The notes: generated by a model from the sequence alone, not told the origin. DNA of 64,000 nt from Streptomyces sp. NBC_00690 (GCF_036226685.1 NZ_CP109010.1:124001-188000); one strand, 5' to 3'; shown: positions 18,051 through 27,877, numbered from the stretch's first letter. Translations and numbers: made by a program.

Positions 18051-18292
18051 GACTTCTCCTGTTGAGCACGGGCAATGGGCCATCAGCTGGCCCAGGCTTG
18101 CCGGACTGGCTGTTGCTGATCCTGCTGCGCCAGGGGTGTTGCCAGGCAGGCTGCAACAGCAGCCAGTTGTTCTGGCTACAGACGGGCTGTTGCCGATGAG
18201 CCTGGAAACACCCGAAAGTGTCCGAACGCCGCACCCGCTCGCCATAGTTGTGCCTTTGGTGGCAACGCTCACAGAACAACGGGACGGGAAAC

Positions 18293-20608
18293 ATGGACGC
18301 CCAAACGAGGACCACGGGGCTGGCTGCGCTCAGCCCCGACCTATCCCCAGCGGTGAGAGCATTCGTCACTGATCTACGTACATACTTCGCCCGCCTGGAC
18401 ATCAGCGTCCGTGCGTACGCGGGGCGTCGGCACATGGATCCGGGGACAGTAAGCCGGTACCTCAACGGCAGCCGGCGCACGCCTTGGCCTTTCGTCAACA
18501 CCCTGCTCTCTGATGTGACAGAGCACTGTGGGTCGCCGGTCACTGCGGATGCGATCGCGGGGCTCCGAAGGCTGCACGATGCGGTCAGTGCGGCCCGTCA
18601 TCCAGGCACAGACCTGCAACGTCTGCAGGACCGCTTTCATGCGCAGGATGAAGTAGTGCGCCAGCTCCGGCTACGGGAGCGCGCCCTGCTGGAAGCCATT
18701 GACGACCGGCAGCAGCAGCTGGCACGCCGGTCTGTGGGACAGTCGGAACTACAGGCTGAGCTCGACGAGCAGCGGCACACGTACGCCACAGCCCTCGAGA
18801 TGTGGCAGGAGCGCTGCGGCACCCTGATGCGAGCCAGCAGTACTCTGCAGGACGAGGTTACCGATCTGCGCCGTCAGCTGGCGGACACCAGAGTGGAGCT
18901 GCGGACGGCCGAGAAGCGCTGCCATCTGCTGGAGGACCAGCTTGATGCTGCCGAAGAGCTACTCAACGAGGGCATTTCCGGGGCGTCCCTCATGGAGGTC
19001 CTCGAAGCCGCGGACCGGACGGCTTCCGTGCCAGAACTGGTGCAGCTAGTCGGCGGGCTTGCCACTGGCCCGCGTGGAGCCATCGCAAGTGAACTCGTCA
19101 CTTCGGTGAGTCGATGCCGCCCCGTGGCCGAGGTTCAGGCCCTGCTCGGTGCTCTCTACGGAGCAGGACTACACAAACACGCCGAAGCAGCACTGCCGGC
19201 CATGGTGGCCATGCGGCCGGTCGGTGACACGGCAGATCTCACCGGGGAGCTTCTGAGTGCCGGTCTTCAAGAACCTGCTGCCGCGCTTCTGCAGGCGTCC
19301 GTGGAACTGCACAATCCTGAGGGCCTCGCTGAACTGGCAACGATTCTCCACCGCCTGGGGCATCACGACGCGGTGCTGGTCCTACTCAGTGCCGTGGTGG
19401 CCTACCGTGACGTGCCAGTGATCCTGGCTGTCTTTGGCCTGCTGGCGGTTCCCGCCTTCGACGACACCTTGGTGCGGGCCGTTGCCTGCCCCGCTCAGGA
19501 TCGCCCGTGTGGTGAACTCGCCGAATTGGTCATCGCCTTACACACTTCCAGCTTCGGATCCCTCGCCGATGCTCTGCAGAGCGCGATGGCACGTAGCCGT
19601 GTGGCCACCGACGTGGCGGAACTGATCGGCGCCTTGTGCCGGGCGGAACTCTTCACAGCTGCGGCCGCCGTCTTCTCCCAGACCCAGCAGCGCACCACAG
19701 GCCATCTCGTGTCGCTCGTGTCCGCCCTGCACACCGCAGACATGCACGACGCCGCCTCAAACGTGCTCTCGCATGCGCTCCACACTCGCCCAGCACCCGA
19801 GCTCGCCCAGTTGATCATCGACCTCAACGTCGCAGGCCGTCACAAGGACGCCTCCGACGCCCTGTCGTCCTGTGTGCGTGAGCGCACGCAGGACGACACC
19901 CACCTCTTGATGCACTACTTGAACCAGATGCACCCCGGCATGGACTCCCTCGCTCTGGTAACCGAGGCAGCCACCCTCTGCAGTCCCGAACACGCGGCTG
20001 ACATGCTCGTCGCCCTCCTCGACGGCGACTTACACGACCACGCCAGCGCTGTCTATACCTGCACCACACAAGACCGCCCCACAGGACATGCCAGCGCCGG
20101 ACTGCTCAGACTGCACACAGCCCGCCCCAACTACCTGACTCCTTCTGGCCTCGCAGCACAGGCCAGCACAGACTCCGCCTCAAGCGTGGTCAACCTCAGC
20201 CTCGCCCTCCACGCAGCGCATCTCAGCACGCATCTCGACGCCGTACTCGAAGCCGCCAGCTCCGAGCAGCCACCCACGCACGTAGCTGTGCTGCTGAAGA
20301 ACTTCCAACGCCTTCACAATTCCAGCAGCGGCCAGTCCACTCGGGTCGCGGCGCGGCTCCTGAACCACGTCGTCCGCTCTCAGCCGCTTGATTACCACCT
20401 GGCCCTGATCGACGTGCTGAACAGAACCTCGCTCAACGAGATCGCAGACCAATTGGAGGACCGCATCTGTTCGATCTGGGGCACCCGGCTTGTGAAGCTG
20501 AGCCTGTATGCGCTGCAGTTCACTGGTAAGGCGGTGGTCCTCAAACCAACGCAGCAGCTGCTGTGGGCGGCCTTCCGAACAATCGACAGACTCATCTCCG
20601 GCGTCTGA
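18293..20608 (+). CDS. HTH - coiled-coil - helical-repeat protein, 771 aa
   Basis: ATG 18293 with GGGAAAC just upstream was preferred over an in-frame GTG-type start at 18248. Residues about 10-70 form a Cro/XRE-like helix-turn-helix (AYAGRRHMDPGTVSRYLNGSRRTPW). Residues about 100-220 are a long coiled coil (RLRERALLEAIDDRQQQL to ELRTAEKRCHLLEDQLDAAEELL). The remainder, about 230-700, is about a dozen ~35-residue helical repeats with the pattern EL-x-L-x-x-L-x-x-A-G-x-x-x-x-A-x-x-x-L. The layout suggests a DNA-binding scaffold or sensor. Two in-frame TTA codons (19538, 20030) would make expression depend on the bldA tRNA in Streptomyces. Compare the 662-aa protein at 30745. Confidence 0.75.
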   Translation: MDAQTRTTGLAALSPDLSPAVRAFVTDLRTYFARLDISVRAYAGRRHMDPGTVSRYLNGSRRTPWPFVNTLLSDVTEHCGSPVTADAIAGLRRLHDAVSAARHPGTDLQRLQDRFHAQDEVVRQLRLRERALLEAIDDRQQQLARRSVGQSELQAELDEQRHTYATALEMWQERCGTLMRASSTLQDEVTDLRRQLADTRVELRTAEKRCHLLEDQLDAAEELLNEGISGASLMEVLEAADRTASVPELVQLVGGLATGPRGAIASELVTSVSRCRPVAEVQALLGALYGAGLHKHAEAALPAMVAMRPVGDTADLTGELLSAGLQEPAAALLQASVELHNPEGLAELATILHRLGHHDAVLVLLSAVVAYRDVPVILAVFGLLAVPAFDDTLVRAVACPAQDRPCGELAELVIALHTSSFGSLADALQSAMARSRVATDVAELIGALCRAELFTAAAAVFSQTQQRTTGHLVSLVSALHTADMHDAASNVLSHALHTRPAPELAQLIIDLNVAGRHKDASDALSSCVRERTQDDTHLLMHYLNQMHPGMDSLALVTEAATLCSPEHAADMLVALLDGDLHDHASAVYTCTTQDRPTGHASAGLLRLHTARPNYLTPSGLAAQASTDSASSVVNLSLALHAAHLSTHLDAVLEAASSEQPPTHVAVLLKNFQRLHNSSSGQSTRVAARLLNHVVRSQPLDYHLALIDVLNRTSLNEIADQLEDRICSIWGTRLVKLSLYALQFTGKAVVLKPTQQLLWAAFRTIDRLISGV

Positions 20609-21638
20609 ACACCGACTCTCCAGACGCCCCCACCAAGCAAAACCGGCAGGGTGTGCTTGCGGCCCGGGCGGTGAGGTGCTGCGCTTCCTTGGCCTGCAAG
20701 AGGTCTTCCATCTGCTGGGGAGAGTCGACTACTCGGACGTGGAAGGTCCGCTCGTCGGCCCACTCGGTGGCGGGCTCGTCGGTGAGCTGCAGCAGGCGCA
20801 GGACCCACTGTTCGTAGGCGCGGCTGCCGCCGTTGCGAAACTGGCCGTTGAGGTCGATGTGGCGTGGGCGCAGGCCTCGGGCGGCGGCGGCCTGGTCGAT
20901 CACTTTGCGGCTGCCCATCTCGCCGGGGCGTACGACTTGGTGGCCGTCCAGGAGAAAGACAGGGACGCCGGCCGCGTCGAGGAGTTCGTCGATCTGGCGT
21001 ACCCCGCGGTGGCGGACGGAGTGGGCTCGGATGCGGTGGGCCTCGTCGCAGATCAGCGCGTCCAGTCCGTTCTTGGGGGTGTCGGCGAAGTTCATGAAGT
21101 AGGCGAAGAGCTTGCGGACGCGGGGGTTGTCGGTGCCGATGGCGTGGTGGAGGGTGCGGGTGAAGGACTTGGATCCGGTGGCGTGGACCACGGTGTGGTG
21201 GTCGTGGGCGAGGTGGTGCATCAGGTGTAGGGCGATGACGCTTTTGCCGGAGCCGGGGCCGCCGGTGACGATGAGGACTTCTTTGCTGTCCGCTTCGCGG
21301 GCCTTCTTGACCGTGCGACGGACCAGGGAGACAGCGACCTGCTGTTGGTCGAGCAGGACGAACCGGTCGGTGTGCAGGAGCTCTTCCGCGGTCGCGCGCA
21401 GCAGGGGACGGCTGGATGCGAGGGGGCTGTCGAGGAGTTCGTCGGCGGCTGCGGTGCCGTGGGCGGGTGAGAGGCGCGACTGTAGATAGGTGATCAGCTG
21501 ATCGCGGGTGCTGTGCGTGAAAAGACGCCCGTGGTGGTCGGGTTCAAGGGCGAGCAGGTCGGCCACGCCGGTGGTATCGGCGTTATGGAGGTAGGCCACA
21601 CCGGCCACCGCGTCGGGGGCGTGCAGTCTCGGGGTGGC
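20592..21638 (-). pseudogene. DUF2075 ATPase fragment, truncated at both ends
   Basis: An intact P-loop region (VLIVTGGPGSGKSVIALHL) and Walker B with DEAH-like ALICDEAHRIR are followed by LDGHQVVRPGE and the helicase-like IDLNGQFRNGGSRAYEQWV. These are the order and motifs of DUF2075 / Schlafen-associated AAA proteins. The normal ~150-residue N-terminal part ends abruptly upstream of DAVAGVAYLHNAD (in-frame stop at 21639). The C-terminus breaks off after EAQHLTARAA, with foreign residues to the stop, and overlaps the preceding gene's end by 17 bases. Full-length relatives are about twice as long. Confidence 0.7.
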
Positions 21639-21710
21639 TCATCGTCGTCCAGGAGTGCAAGCACGGCACGTGAACCTGTCTGATGTACGTGACGCCTCGA
21701 GGAAAAGGAG

Positions 21711-22712
21711 ATGGACGATTTGGTGACGGAAGGCGACGCTGCGGCGGCGGAGATGGGTTCTCTGACACGATCCCCTTGGCGCCGGCGGTGTCGAAGCCGA
21801 GGGGGCAGGCTCCTTGTCGCTTGTTCCGTAGCCGTGGCCGGCTTGCTGGCCTTCCCTTCCTCCGTTCCTAACACCGGCCTTCGCCTGGGTAGTTTGTTGG
21901 AGACGTTTCTGCCCTGGCTGGTCCTGGTGGTCCTGGTGTTGGGGGGTTTGGCTTGCTGGTGGAGATCGGCTGTCGTGTGGTGCGCACTGCTGCTGCCCGT
22001 GGTGGCGTGGCTCGTCCAGTTCGGCGGTCTGCTGCTACCGCAATCGGGCGCGGGATACGACATCACGGTCCTGCACCACAATGTCAGCGACGAGAATCCG
22101 GATCCCTCAGGCACGGCACGGAAGCTGCTCAAGGTCCAGGCCGACCTCATCGCCCTTGTCGAGGTGACTCCCTCGTCGTTCCCGACGATCGCAGCCGTCT
22201 TGGCACCGGACTATCCGCATCATGCGGCCGTGGGAACGGTCGGGCTCTGGTCGAAGCTCCCTCTCACCAACGTGCAACCAGTGGACATCAAGCCCAAGGC
22301 CGTCGAGACCGGTTGGGATCGCGGTTTGCGTGCCACCGCCGGCTCAGAGCACGGTGACATAGCCGTGTACGTCGCCCACCTGCCCTCCCTCCGACTCAGC
22401 GTGAGCGACGGATTCCGCTCGGCCTGGCGAGACGAAAGCGCCTCCCGCCTGGGGGCGGCAATAGCCAACGAACAGGTGGAGAAGGTGATCCTCCTCGGCG
22501 ACCTCAACAGCACCGTGGACGATCGTGGCCTCCACCCGCTCACCTCACAACTGGACCCACCCCGCACAGGCATCGCGTTCAGCTGGCCCGCCTCATTCCC
22601 TCTCGCGCGCATCGACCAGATCATGACCCGCGCAACCATCGCCACACGCATCTGGTCGCTCTCACCTACCCCCAGCGACCACCTACCCGTGGCCGCCCGC
22701 ATCCGCCTCTGA
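21711..22712 (+). CDS. Membrane-anchored endonuclease/exonuclease/phosphatase family hydrolase
   Basis: A 333-aa protein. Three membrane helices in the first third (about 35-52, 66-86, 90-112) are followed by an EEP-superfamily hydrolase domain. Motifs: ITVLHHNVSDENP (motif with catalytic Asn), LIALVEVT (metal-binding Glu), VAHL, ILLGDLNST (GDxN) and the final SDHLPVAARI (SDH). All metal/catalytic positions are present. The substrate cannot be told; relatives include phosphodiesterases and nucleases. AAGGAG abuts ATG 21711, so the TTG at 21720 (spacing 9) may be the real start. Confidence 0.8.
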   Translation: MDDLVTEGDAAAAEMGSLTRSPWRRRCRSRGGRLLVACSVAVAGLLAFPSSVPNTGLRLGSLLETFLPWLVLVVLVLGGLACWWRSAVVWCALLLPVVAWLVQFGGLLLPQSGAGYDITVLHHNVSDENPDPSGTARKLLKVQADLIALVEVTPSSFPTIAAVLAPDYPHHAAVGTVGLWSKLPLTNVQPVDIKPKAVETGWDRGLRATAGSEHGDIAVYVAHLPSLRLSVSDGFRSAWRDESASRLGAAIANEQVEKVILLGDLNSTVDDRGLHPLTSQLDPPRTGIAFSWPASFPLARIDQIMTRATIATRIWSLSPTPSDHLPVAARIRL

Positions 22713-22852
22713 ACGAACACCAGCAGGGATCGAGAACGCCGAGAACCGCTCCACTTGAGCCAGAAACAGCCCTTCAGTACCCGCACGAATTGCCCTGGCC
22801 GGCGGATCCGGTCCATCAGTCGACGGGCGAGCGCGGATGGGGGCCGGAGCGC

Positions 22853-23434
22853 TCAGTTGTCCGGAGTCAGCTTTCGGTTCGTCCCGGACCGGCCGATGTC
22901 CAGGTCAAGGAGTGCAGCCAGGCTGGTGCCGCTGTGCCAGAAGCCGAGGAGGTCGACGTCGACGAGGACCAGATCGTGGCGGGTAGCGAAGGCACGAGCT
23001 TGTTTGGTGAATTTGCAGGATGCGACGAAGAGAGGGACATCCGCTCCGTGTTCGCTGCGGACAGTGCCGTTGAACCGCTGCAGGTCGGGACTACCGACGG
23101 TGCGGTGCTTCGCGTAGCGCTTGCACTGCACCACTAGCTTTCGACCGTCCGAAAGGCGGCCCACCACGTCGGCGCCCAGGTCGTTCGCGGCGCCGACCCG
23201 GCGCACCTCAGTGCATCCGTCTCGGCGGCAGAGTTCCGCGACGTGCTCCTCGAACTCCAGCGGGTTCATCGCCCAGACCGCTTCCATCGACCGCAGGGCT
23301 TGGGCTCGTGCCTGCTCCGCCAGCCGGGCCTGCTCCGCCTCAGCCTCCCGGCGTCCGGCCCGGACCAGGAAACCGACCACCGCAGCCACACCCACGACGG
23401 CTAACGCCACCAGTACTGCTGTGCCCGTCCCCAT
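22853..23434 (-). CDS. Membrane-tethered Mrr-like restriction endonuclease
   Basis: A 193-aa protein with an N-terminal membrane helix (about 6-26, AVLVALAVVGVAAVVGFLV), a basic/acidic helical linker (REAEAEQARLAEQARA) and an Mrr_cat-type PD-(D/E)xK domain. FEEHVAELCRRDGCTEV carries the motif Glu, DLGADVV the Asp, and LVVQCKRY the QxK. YAKHRTVGSPDLQRFNG and VPLFVASCKFTKQARAFA are typical of the rest of the fold. Such stand-alone Mrr proteins may cut modified or foreign DNA, but the membrane anchor is unusual for that. Convergent with the EEP gene. Confidence 0.8.
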   Translation of the reverse strand: MGTGTAVLVALAVVGVAAVVGFLVRAGRREAEAEQARLAEQARAQALRSMEAVWAMNPLEFEEHVAELCRRDGCTEVRRVGAANDLGADVVGRLSDGRKLVVQCKRYAKHRTVGSPDLQRFNGTVRSEHGADVPLFVASCKFTKQARAFATRHDLVLVDVDLLGFWHSGTSLAALLDLDIGRSGTNRKLTPDN

Positions 23435-23800
23435 CGCCCCTCCCGCGAATCAGCAGGTTGCCAGCGGTACAACTCCCCATCCCAGAGGCTGTTTACCCAT
23501 GGTGGGACAACGCCCGCCATCAACGGCTGCCATCAGGAAGATCTCTGCCTGCTGACCCTTAACGGTCTGGAGGAGCCCACAGGCTCTAGAAGTCGGGAAG
23601 GTGCCAAGCGGCTCGGGCGGACAGTGGCCTGGGTGCTTGAGGGCTGTTGGCAGGGTGGAAGGGTGTCATGGCGAGCGGAGTTGCTGACGGCCCAAGCGAA
23701 CAGGAGGGCCGAGAGGCGGGGACTGCTCCATGCGTAGCTGATGGGTGGGCGCGTGGCGGGTGGTACTTGCCTCAGCAGCGCGGGTTAGTAAGGTACCTCC
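23435..23800. promoter_or_regulatory. parA upstream region
   Basis: No gene is supported. Immediately before the parA ATG is the palindrome AGGTACCT with a second GGTAC about 40 bases upstream. An operator read by the RHH-like N-terminus of ParA is conceivable here, but this is inference only. Confidence 0.35.
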
Positions 23801-24955
23801 ATGACCGTCCCGTACTCACCCCAGGACAGGGAAAAGGTAGTAGCTAAGCTCCCGGCTCCCATTCGGCAGGAACTCAAGGTCCGCTGTGCCCAGTTGGGCG
23901 TCGATATCAAAGACGCCGTCACCGAGGGCATCGCTGCATGGCGCACGACGGAGAGCGCGCTTCCCGCTGTCGACACAGCCGGCGGTACGAGCTTCTCCAC
24001 CTACCTGCCGACCGGCACCTATGCCGGCTTCAAGGATGACTGCAAGAAGCGCAATCTCTCCTACAACCAGGGCCTCGCGCAGTCCATCCGGCTGTGGCTG
24101 GACACTCACGCCATCCCCAACCCGGTCCCCCGGTCCCTCGGTGCGCGGCGCATCATCATGGGGAACCAGAAGGGCGGGGTGGGGAAGACGGCCGTATCGG
24201 CGGGCGTCGCCCAAGCGCTGGCCGAACGAGGGCACAGGGTCTGCCTGATCGACTTCGACCCTCAGGGCCATCTGACCCGGCAACTCGGCTACGACATGTT
24301 CGACATCGAAGCCCCCAGCCTCGCCAAGCACATGCTGGGTGAAGCAACGGGCAAGATCGGTGACCTTCTCGTCCCGATAGAGGAAGGCGTCTTCGGCGGC
24401 AGGCTCTTCCTTCTTCCAGCGTGCCGCGACGCCTTCCTCCTGGACGCGAAGCTGGCCACCACCCGCCATGTACGCATCAAGGAAACAGCCCTGGAGAAGG
24501 CGCTGGAAAGCCTGGAGAGCGTCTTCGACTACATCGTCGTCGACTGCCCGCCCAGCCTCGGCTACGCCATGGACACAGCCCTCTATTACTGCCGTCTGCG
24601 GGAGAACGAACCTGCGGGCAGTTCAGGCATCTTGATCCCCGTCCTGGCTGAGGACTCCTCGGCCGACGCGTTCGACATGCTGCTGGATCAGATCGAGGAC
24701 CTCACCACCGACCTCGCCGTCGAGATCAGCCTCCTCGGCTTCATCGTCAACATGTACGACAGCCGCAAAGGCTACGTGGCGACGTCCTCTCTCGACCAGT
24801 GGAAGAGCATCGGCGATCCCCCGGTCATCACCATCATTCCCGAACTCAAGCACCAGAGAGAAGCAGTGCGACTCAAGCAACCCCTACTGCACTACGCACC
24901 CGATTGCGAGCAGGCTGACGCCATGCGCGAGGTAGCACGGAGGATCGCATCGTGA
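23801..24955 (+). CDS. parA: ParA-type partition ATPase with duplicated RHH-like N-terminus
   Basis: A 384-aa protein. The deviant Walker A NQKGGVGKTAVSAGVAQAL lies at about 124-142, and LIDFDPQGHLT and YIVVDCPPSLG are the A' and B motifs, so it is a MinD/ParA-family ATPase acting with ParB and centromere sites to segregate the replicon. The first ~110 residues hold two tandem 37-residue units of ribbon-helix-helix type (VVAKLPAPIRQELKVRC... and FSTYLPTGTYAGFKDDC...) aligned without gaps at LP, K and C. Its last codons overlap parB (GTGA, parB start 24952). Confidence 0.9.
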   Translation: MTVPYSPQDREKVVAKLPAPIRQELKVRCAQLGVDIKDAVTEGIAAWRTTESALPAVDTAGGTSFSTYLPTGTYAGFKDDCKKRNLSYNQGLAQSIRLWLDTHAIPNPVPRSLGARRIIMGNQKGGVGKTAVSAGVAQALAERGHRVCLIDFDPQGHLTRQLGYDMFDIEAPSLAKHMLGEATGKIGDLLVPIEEGVFGGRLFLLPACRDAFLLDAKLATTRHVRIKETALEKALESLESVFDYIVVDCPPSLGYAMDTALYYCRLRENEPAGSSGILIPVLAEDSSADAFDMLLDQIEDLTTDLAVEISLLGFIVNMYDSRKGYVATSSLDQWKSIGDPPVITIIPELKHQREAVRLKQPLLHYAPDCEQADAMREVARRIAS

Positions 24956-26193
24956 GCACTGTTGGCGACCGCCTGGGCAGCGGTACTTCGTTCGGCCGTG
25001 CGTCACGAGCATCGGGGCTCAGCGCTCGGGGTCGCGCCAAGGCCGTGGCCCAGGGCGACGTACCGGCCTACGAGTTGGTCCGGCTCTTGCTGGACCAGGT
25101 GTGCCCGACCCCGTTGAACCCGCGGCGGAACTTCGGATCCGAGGAGGAGATGACTCGGTTCGGAGAGGAACTGCGCCAAGCACAGTTGGCAGCGTGCGTG
25201 GTCGTCTCACGAGACGCCTATCTCGCGCTCTGGCCCGATCACGCAACGGGTATCGGAGACGCTGAGCACGTACTGGTCAATGGTGAGCGCCGGTTCCGCA
25301 GTGCGAGGCATGTCGGTCTGGAGTCACTGGACTTCGTCGTCCGGAACGATCTCGCGTCGACGCGTGAAGACTTCGTCAACCATCTCCTGAAGGAGAACCT
25401 GGAGCGCGAGGACTTCGACGTCATCGAGCGGGCGCGAGGTGTACGCGAACTGGTCCGGGTCTGTGCAGAGCAGTCGGAGTCAGGAGCGCGTACACAGGCG
25501 GCCAAGCGGCTCGGTCGTGACCGTTCGTGGGTGACCAATCAGTTGGCCTTGCTGCAGCTGCCGGACGAGATCCAGTCGATGCTCAGCAGTGGTGACGTCC
25601 CGGAGCGCGATGGTCGGCTTCTGGCCCGGCGCCAGAAGGAGATGCCCGACGCAGACTCCGCGACTCTGCTAGCCCACCTCAAGGAGGTCCGTGCCGCGGA
25701 GGCCCGGGAGCGGGAAGAAGCAAAGGCCATACTGAAGGCCGCCAAGAACCGGGGCGCCGCTGACAGTAGCCCCCCGGTCGTGTTGTCCGCGGACAACACG
25801 ACCATCCCGCTGCCCGCTCAGCTTCCGGCTACCGAGGTGTTGTCCGCGGACAACAAGAGCCATTCCCCCGCCAAAGAAGCCGAGACGTTGTCCGCGGACA
25901 ACACTCCTGCCGCTTCCTCCAAGCCGGCCACTCCCCCGGCCCTGGCCCTCTCAGCTCCAGCACCGTCGTCGGGAAAGACCCGCGAGGCAAAGGAGGGGCG
26001 TGCGTCGAGCATTGCCCACCGGCCCGCGGAGGAAGCTGAGACAGAGGATCTGTGGGGTGATCCAGAGCGCGCTTGCCAGCACATCGTGGCGAAGATGACG
26101 AGCGCTCACCGGCGGCGTCTGACAGCCTTGCTCTTCCGCTACAACACAGAGGAAGCCGACTCGGTAGCGGTGAATGGGGACAAGGACGTCTGA
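24952..26193 (+). CDS. parB: ParB-type centromere-binding protein carrying three binding-site palindromes
   Basis: A 413-aa protein. The N-terminal ParB/Srx-type region shows LNPRRNFGSEEEMTRFGEEL, then VLVNGERRFRSARHVGL (the ER-R-A motif) and NHLLKENLERED. The HTH follows at about 182-205 (QAAKRLGRDRSWVTNQLALL). The C-terminal third is low-complexity and ends in a short helix that may dimerise (AHRRRLTALLFRYN). Starts at GTG 24952 overlapping the parA stop, a coupled operon. Three copies of GTTGTCCGCGGACAAC lie in frame in the linker and each encodes LSADN (residues 278-282, 297-301, 313-317). Confidence 0.9.
   Translation: MSTVGDRLGSGTSFGRASRASGLSARGRAKAVAQGDVPAYELVRLLLDQVCPTPLNPRRNFGSEEEMTRFGEELRQAQLAACVVVSRDAYLALWPDHATGIGDAEHVLVNGERRFRSARHVGLESLDFVVRNDLASTREDFVNHLLKENLEREDFDVIERARGVRELVRVCAEQSESGARTQAAKRLGRDRSWVTNQLALLQLPDEIQSMLSSGDVPERDGRLLARRQKEMPDADSATLLAHLKEVRAAEAREREEAKAILKAAKNRGAADSSPPVVLSADNTTIPLPAQLPATEVLSADNKSHSPAKEAETLSADNTPAASSKPATPPALALSAPAPSSGKTREAKEGRASSIAHRPAEEAETEDLWGDPERACQHIVAKMTSAHRRRLTALLFRYNTEEADSVAVNGDKDV
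25782..25902. repeat. Palindrome cluster 1, three sites inside parB
   Basis: Perfect 16-bp palindromes GTTGTCCGCGGACAAC at 25782-25797, 25839-25854 and 25887-25902. Spacings of 57 and 48 keep all three in the same reading frame. Position and repetition suggest the ParB-binding centromere (parS-like). The sequence differs from the chromosomal Streptomyces parS (GTTTCACGTGAAAC), as expected for a plasmid system. Confidence 0.85.
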
Positions 26194-26782
26194 CTCTCCG
26201 ATTGCCCAGGGGCTCCCGCCTCGTCGGACACAGCAGGTCCGCGACAGGCGCCCCCACGAGCCCGAAGCCACATTCAGCAGCGCATTCCGAAGCCCCGTGC
26301 CTGACGCCCGCGAGCGTTGTCCACGGGGCTTTGGTACGTCGACGCCCATGAACCACCCCCACCCCGTGCAGGCGTTGGCTGCGGTTCGCCTGCCTTCCTT
26401 GGACCCGTCCAGCGCACTCGTCCGGGACCCCCACGCCGCAGGCGGCCCTTTTAGCGCGGAGAGGACCACTCCCCCACCGGAGCTCTCCCAGACGGACACG
26501 CCTGGTGAATGAGGGGCGTCAGTATCTACGATCCGCAAGAAACTGGATGCAATTAACACGCATCTACCTTCTCTGCTTACGGACGCACCGACCAACTCCG
26601 CGAACACCCCACGCGGTCCTACCCGCAGAAGACACCGAACTGCGAATCTCCAGAACCAGCGCTGCACCCCCCATCGCTCACGGCTGGGAGCTCTGACGCA
26701 AGCCGCCGCACACTGGCACAGCTCAGTGAACCCAACCGCTCGCTGCTTGAGACCACCACCATGCGGCAGCACAAACCCAAAA
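26194..26782. other. Stretch downstream of parB without a clear gene
   Basis: A 54-codon plus-strand frame from 26348 (MNHPHPVQALAAVRLP) is the only candidate and is weak. No palindrome copy lies here. Confidence 0.4.
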
Positions 26783-26859
26783 CACGGTCGGGTTGTTGTC
26801 CGCGGACAACAACCCGACCGTGAGTGGTGGGGAAGTAGTACCTGTTGTCCGCGGACAAC
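26783..26859. repeat. Palindrome cluster 2, two sites
   Basis: Sites at 26795-26810 and 26844-26859, 49 bases apart. The first is the centre of a perfect 40-bp palindrome (26783-26822). The second extends to 20 bp. The G-rich spacer contains GAGTGGTGGGGAAGTAG. Confidence 0.85.
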
Positions 26860-26879
26860 AGATCAGCGCCTTCCCCGGA

Positions 26880-27850
26880 CTACGGGTGGTCCCTCCAACC
26901 GACTGTCTCTGGCTTCGGTCTCCGCCAAACAAGAGCCCTGCCCTCCTTGATCATCTGCAGAACAGGGGGCTCGTCGATGACTCGGGGTGGTTCCGTCAGG
27001 CTCCCGTCCAGCGGCGACTGCCAGCAACGGGGCAGAGGTCGGCCTCGATAGAGGACGGCGCGCCCCTCCTCCTGGACCTGAGGGAACTCATCGCCATCGA
27101 TGGCGTCCAGGTGGCTCTGACGCAATGGGTGGTGGATAGCCACGCCAGGCCCGGGACGCAGCCGCATCCACGCCCGGCAGACGCGGACCTCATTCTCACC
27201 CTGGTCCATGAACCAGCAGGCGACCTCGTACGAAACGTCCAGGTGACCCACCGGAGGCAGGGGAGTGGCCCTGGAACTCCGACGCCGCCGATGTGTGGTT
27301 CGTACAGCGGCCGAGGCCCTGAAACTCCGGCCCAAGATCCAGCTTCCCCTTGTCGGACCCTGGCAGGACGGGAGCCCGAGCACACCGCATCTGATGCCTC
27401 TCACGCGGCCAGTAGCCGGCCCACGTTCCAAGCCTTCGAAGACGCCTCAGCCCAGGGCTCAAGCCAACCAGTCACGGTGTGGTGTACCCCTTGGCCACGG
27501 CATCCTGAGCGCGCCAGTGTTCCAGCACGGCCAGCAGCACCTCTGCTCGGTCCCAGCCGTCCGCAAGCAGTTCCCCGGCGGGAAGCCCAGAAGCGAGAAG
27601 GACGACAACGAGGGGCCTACTCGCACGCGACGAACCCTTGAAGAGAGGCTGAATCTCTCGGATTCGTGCCAGCGTCCGCCCGGGGCACTCCATAAAGCCA
27701 GGCATACGTCGAAAGCGGCAACACCCCATTCACCGGTACTCGCCGCCAGCTACGCGAAGACCACCTTCTCCGCCGTGCCAGCCGCCAGTCTCCGACTGGC
27801 TTCCAGAACCAACTGCTGCTCACTCAGCCCACCGCCCAGGCCAAACGCTT
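26880..27850 (-). pseudogene. Decayed minus-strand coding sequence
   Basis: Protein-like stretches occur in different minus-strand frames: about 27750-27840 (LSEQQLVLEASRRLAAGT), 27472-27680 (GLPAGELLADGWDRAEVLL) and 26880-27240 (GHLDVSYEVACWFMDQGEN). No single frame is intact. I cannot name the family. It may be one old gene with several frameshifts, or two. Confidence 0.3.
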
Positions 27851-27877
27851 GCAAGGACGCGAGTTCGATTCTCGGTT

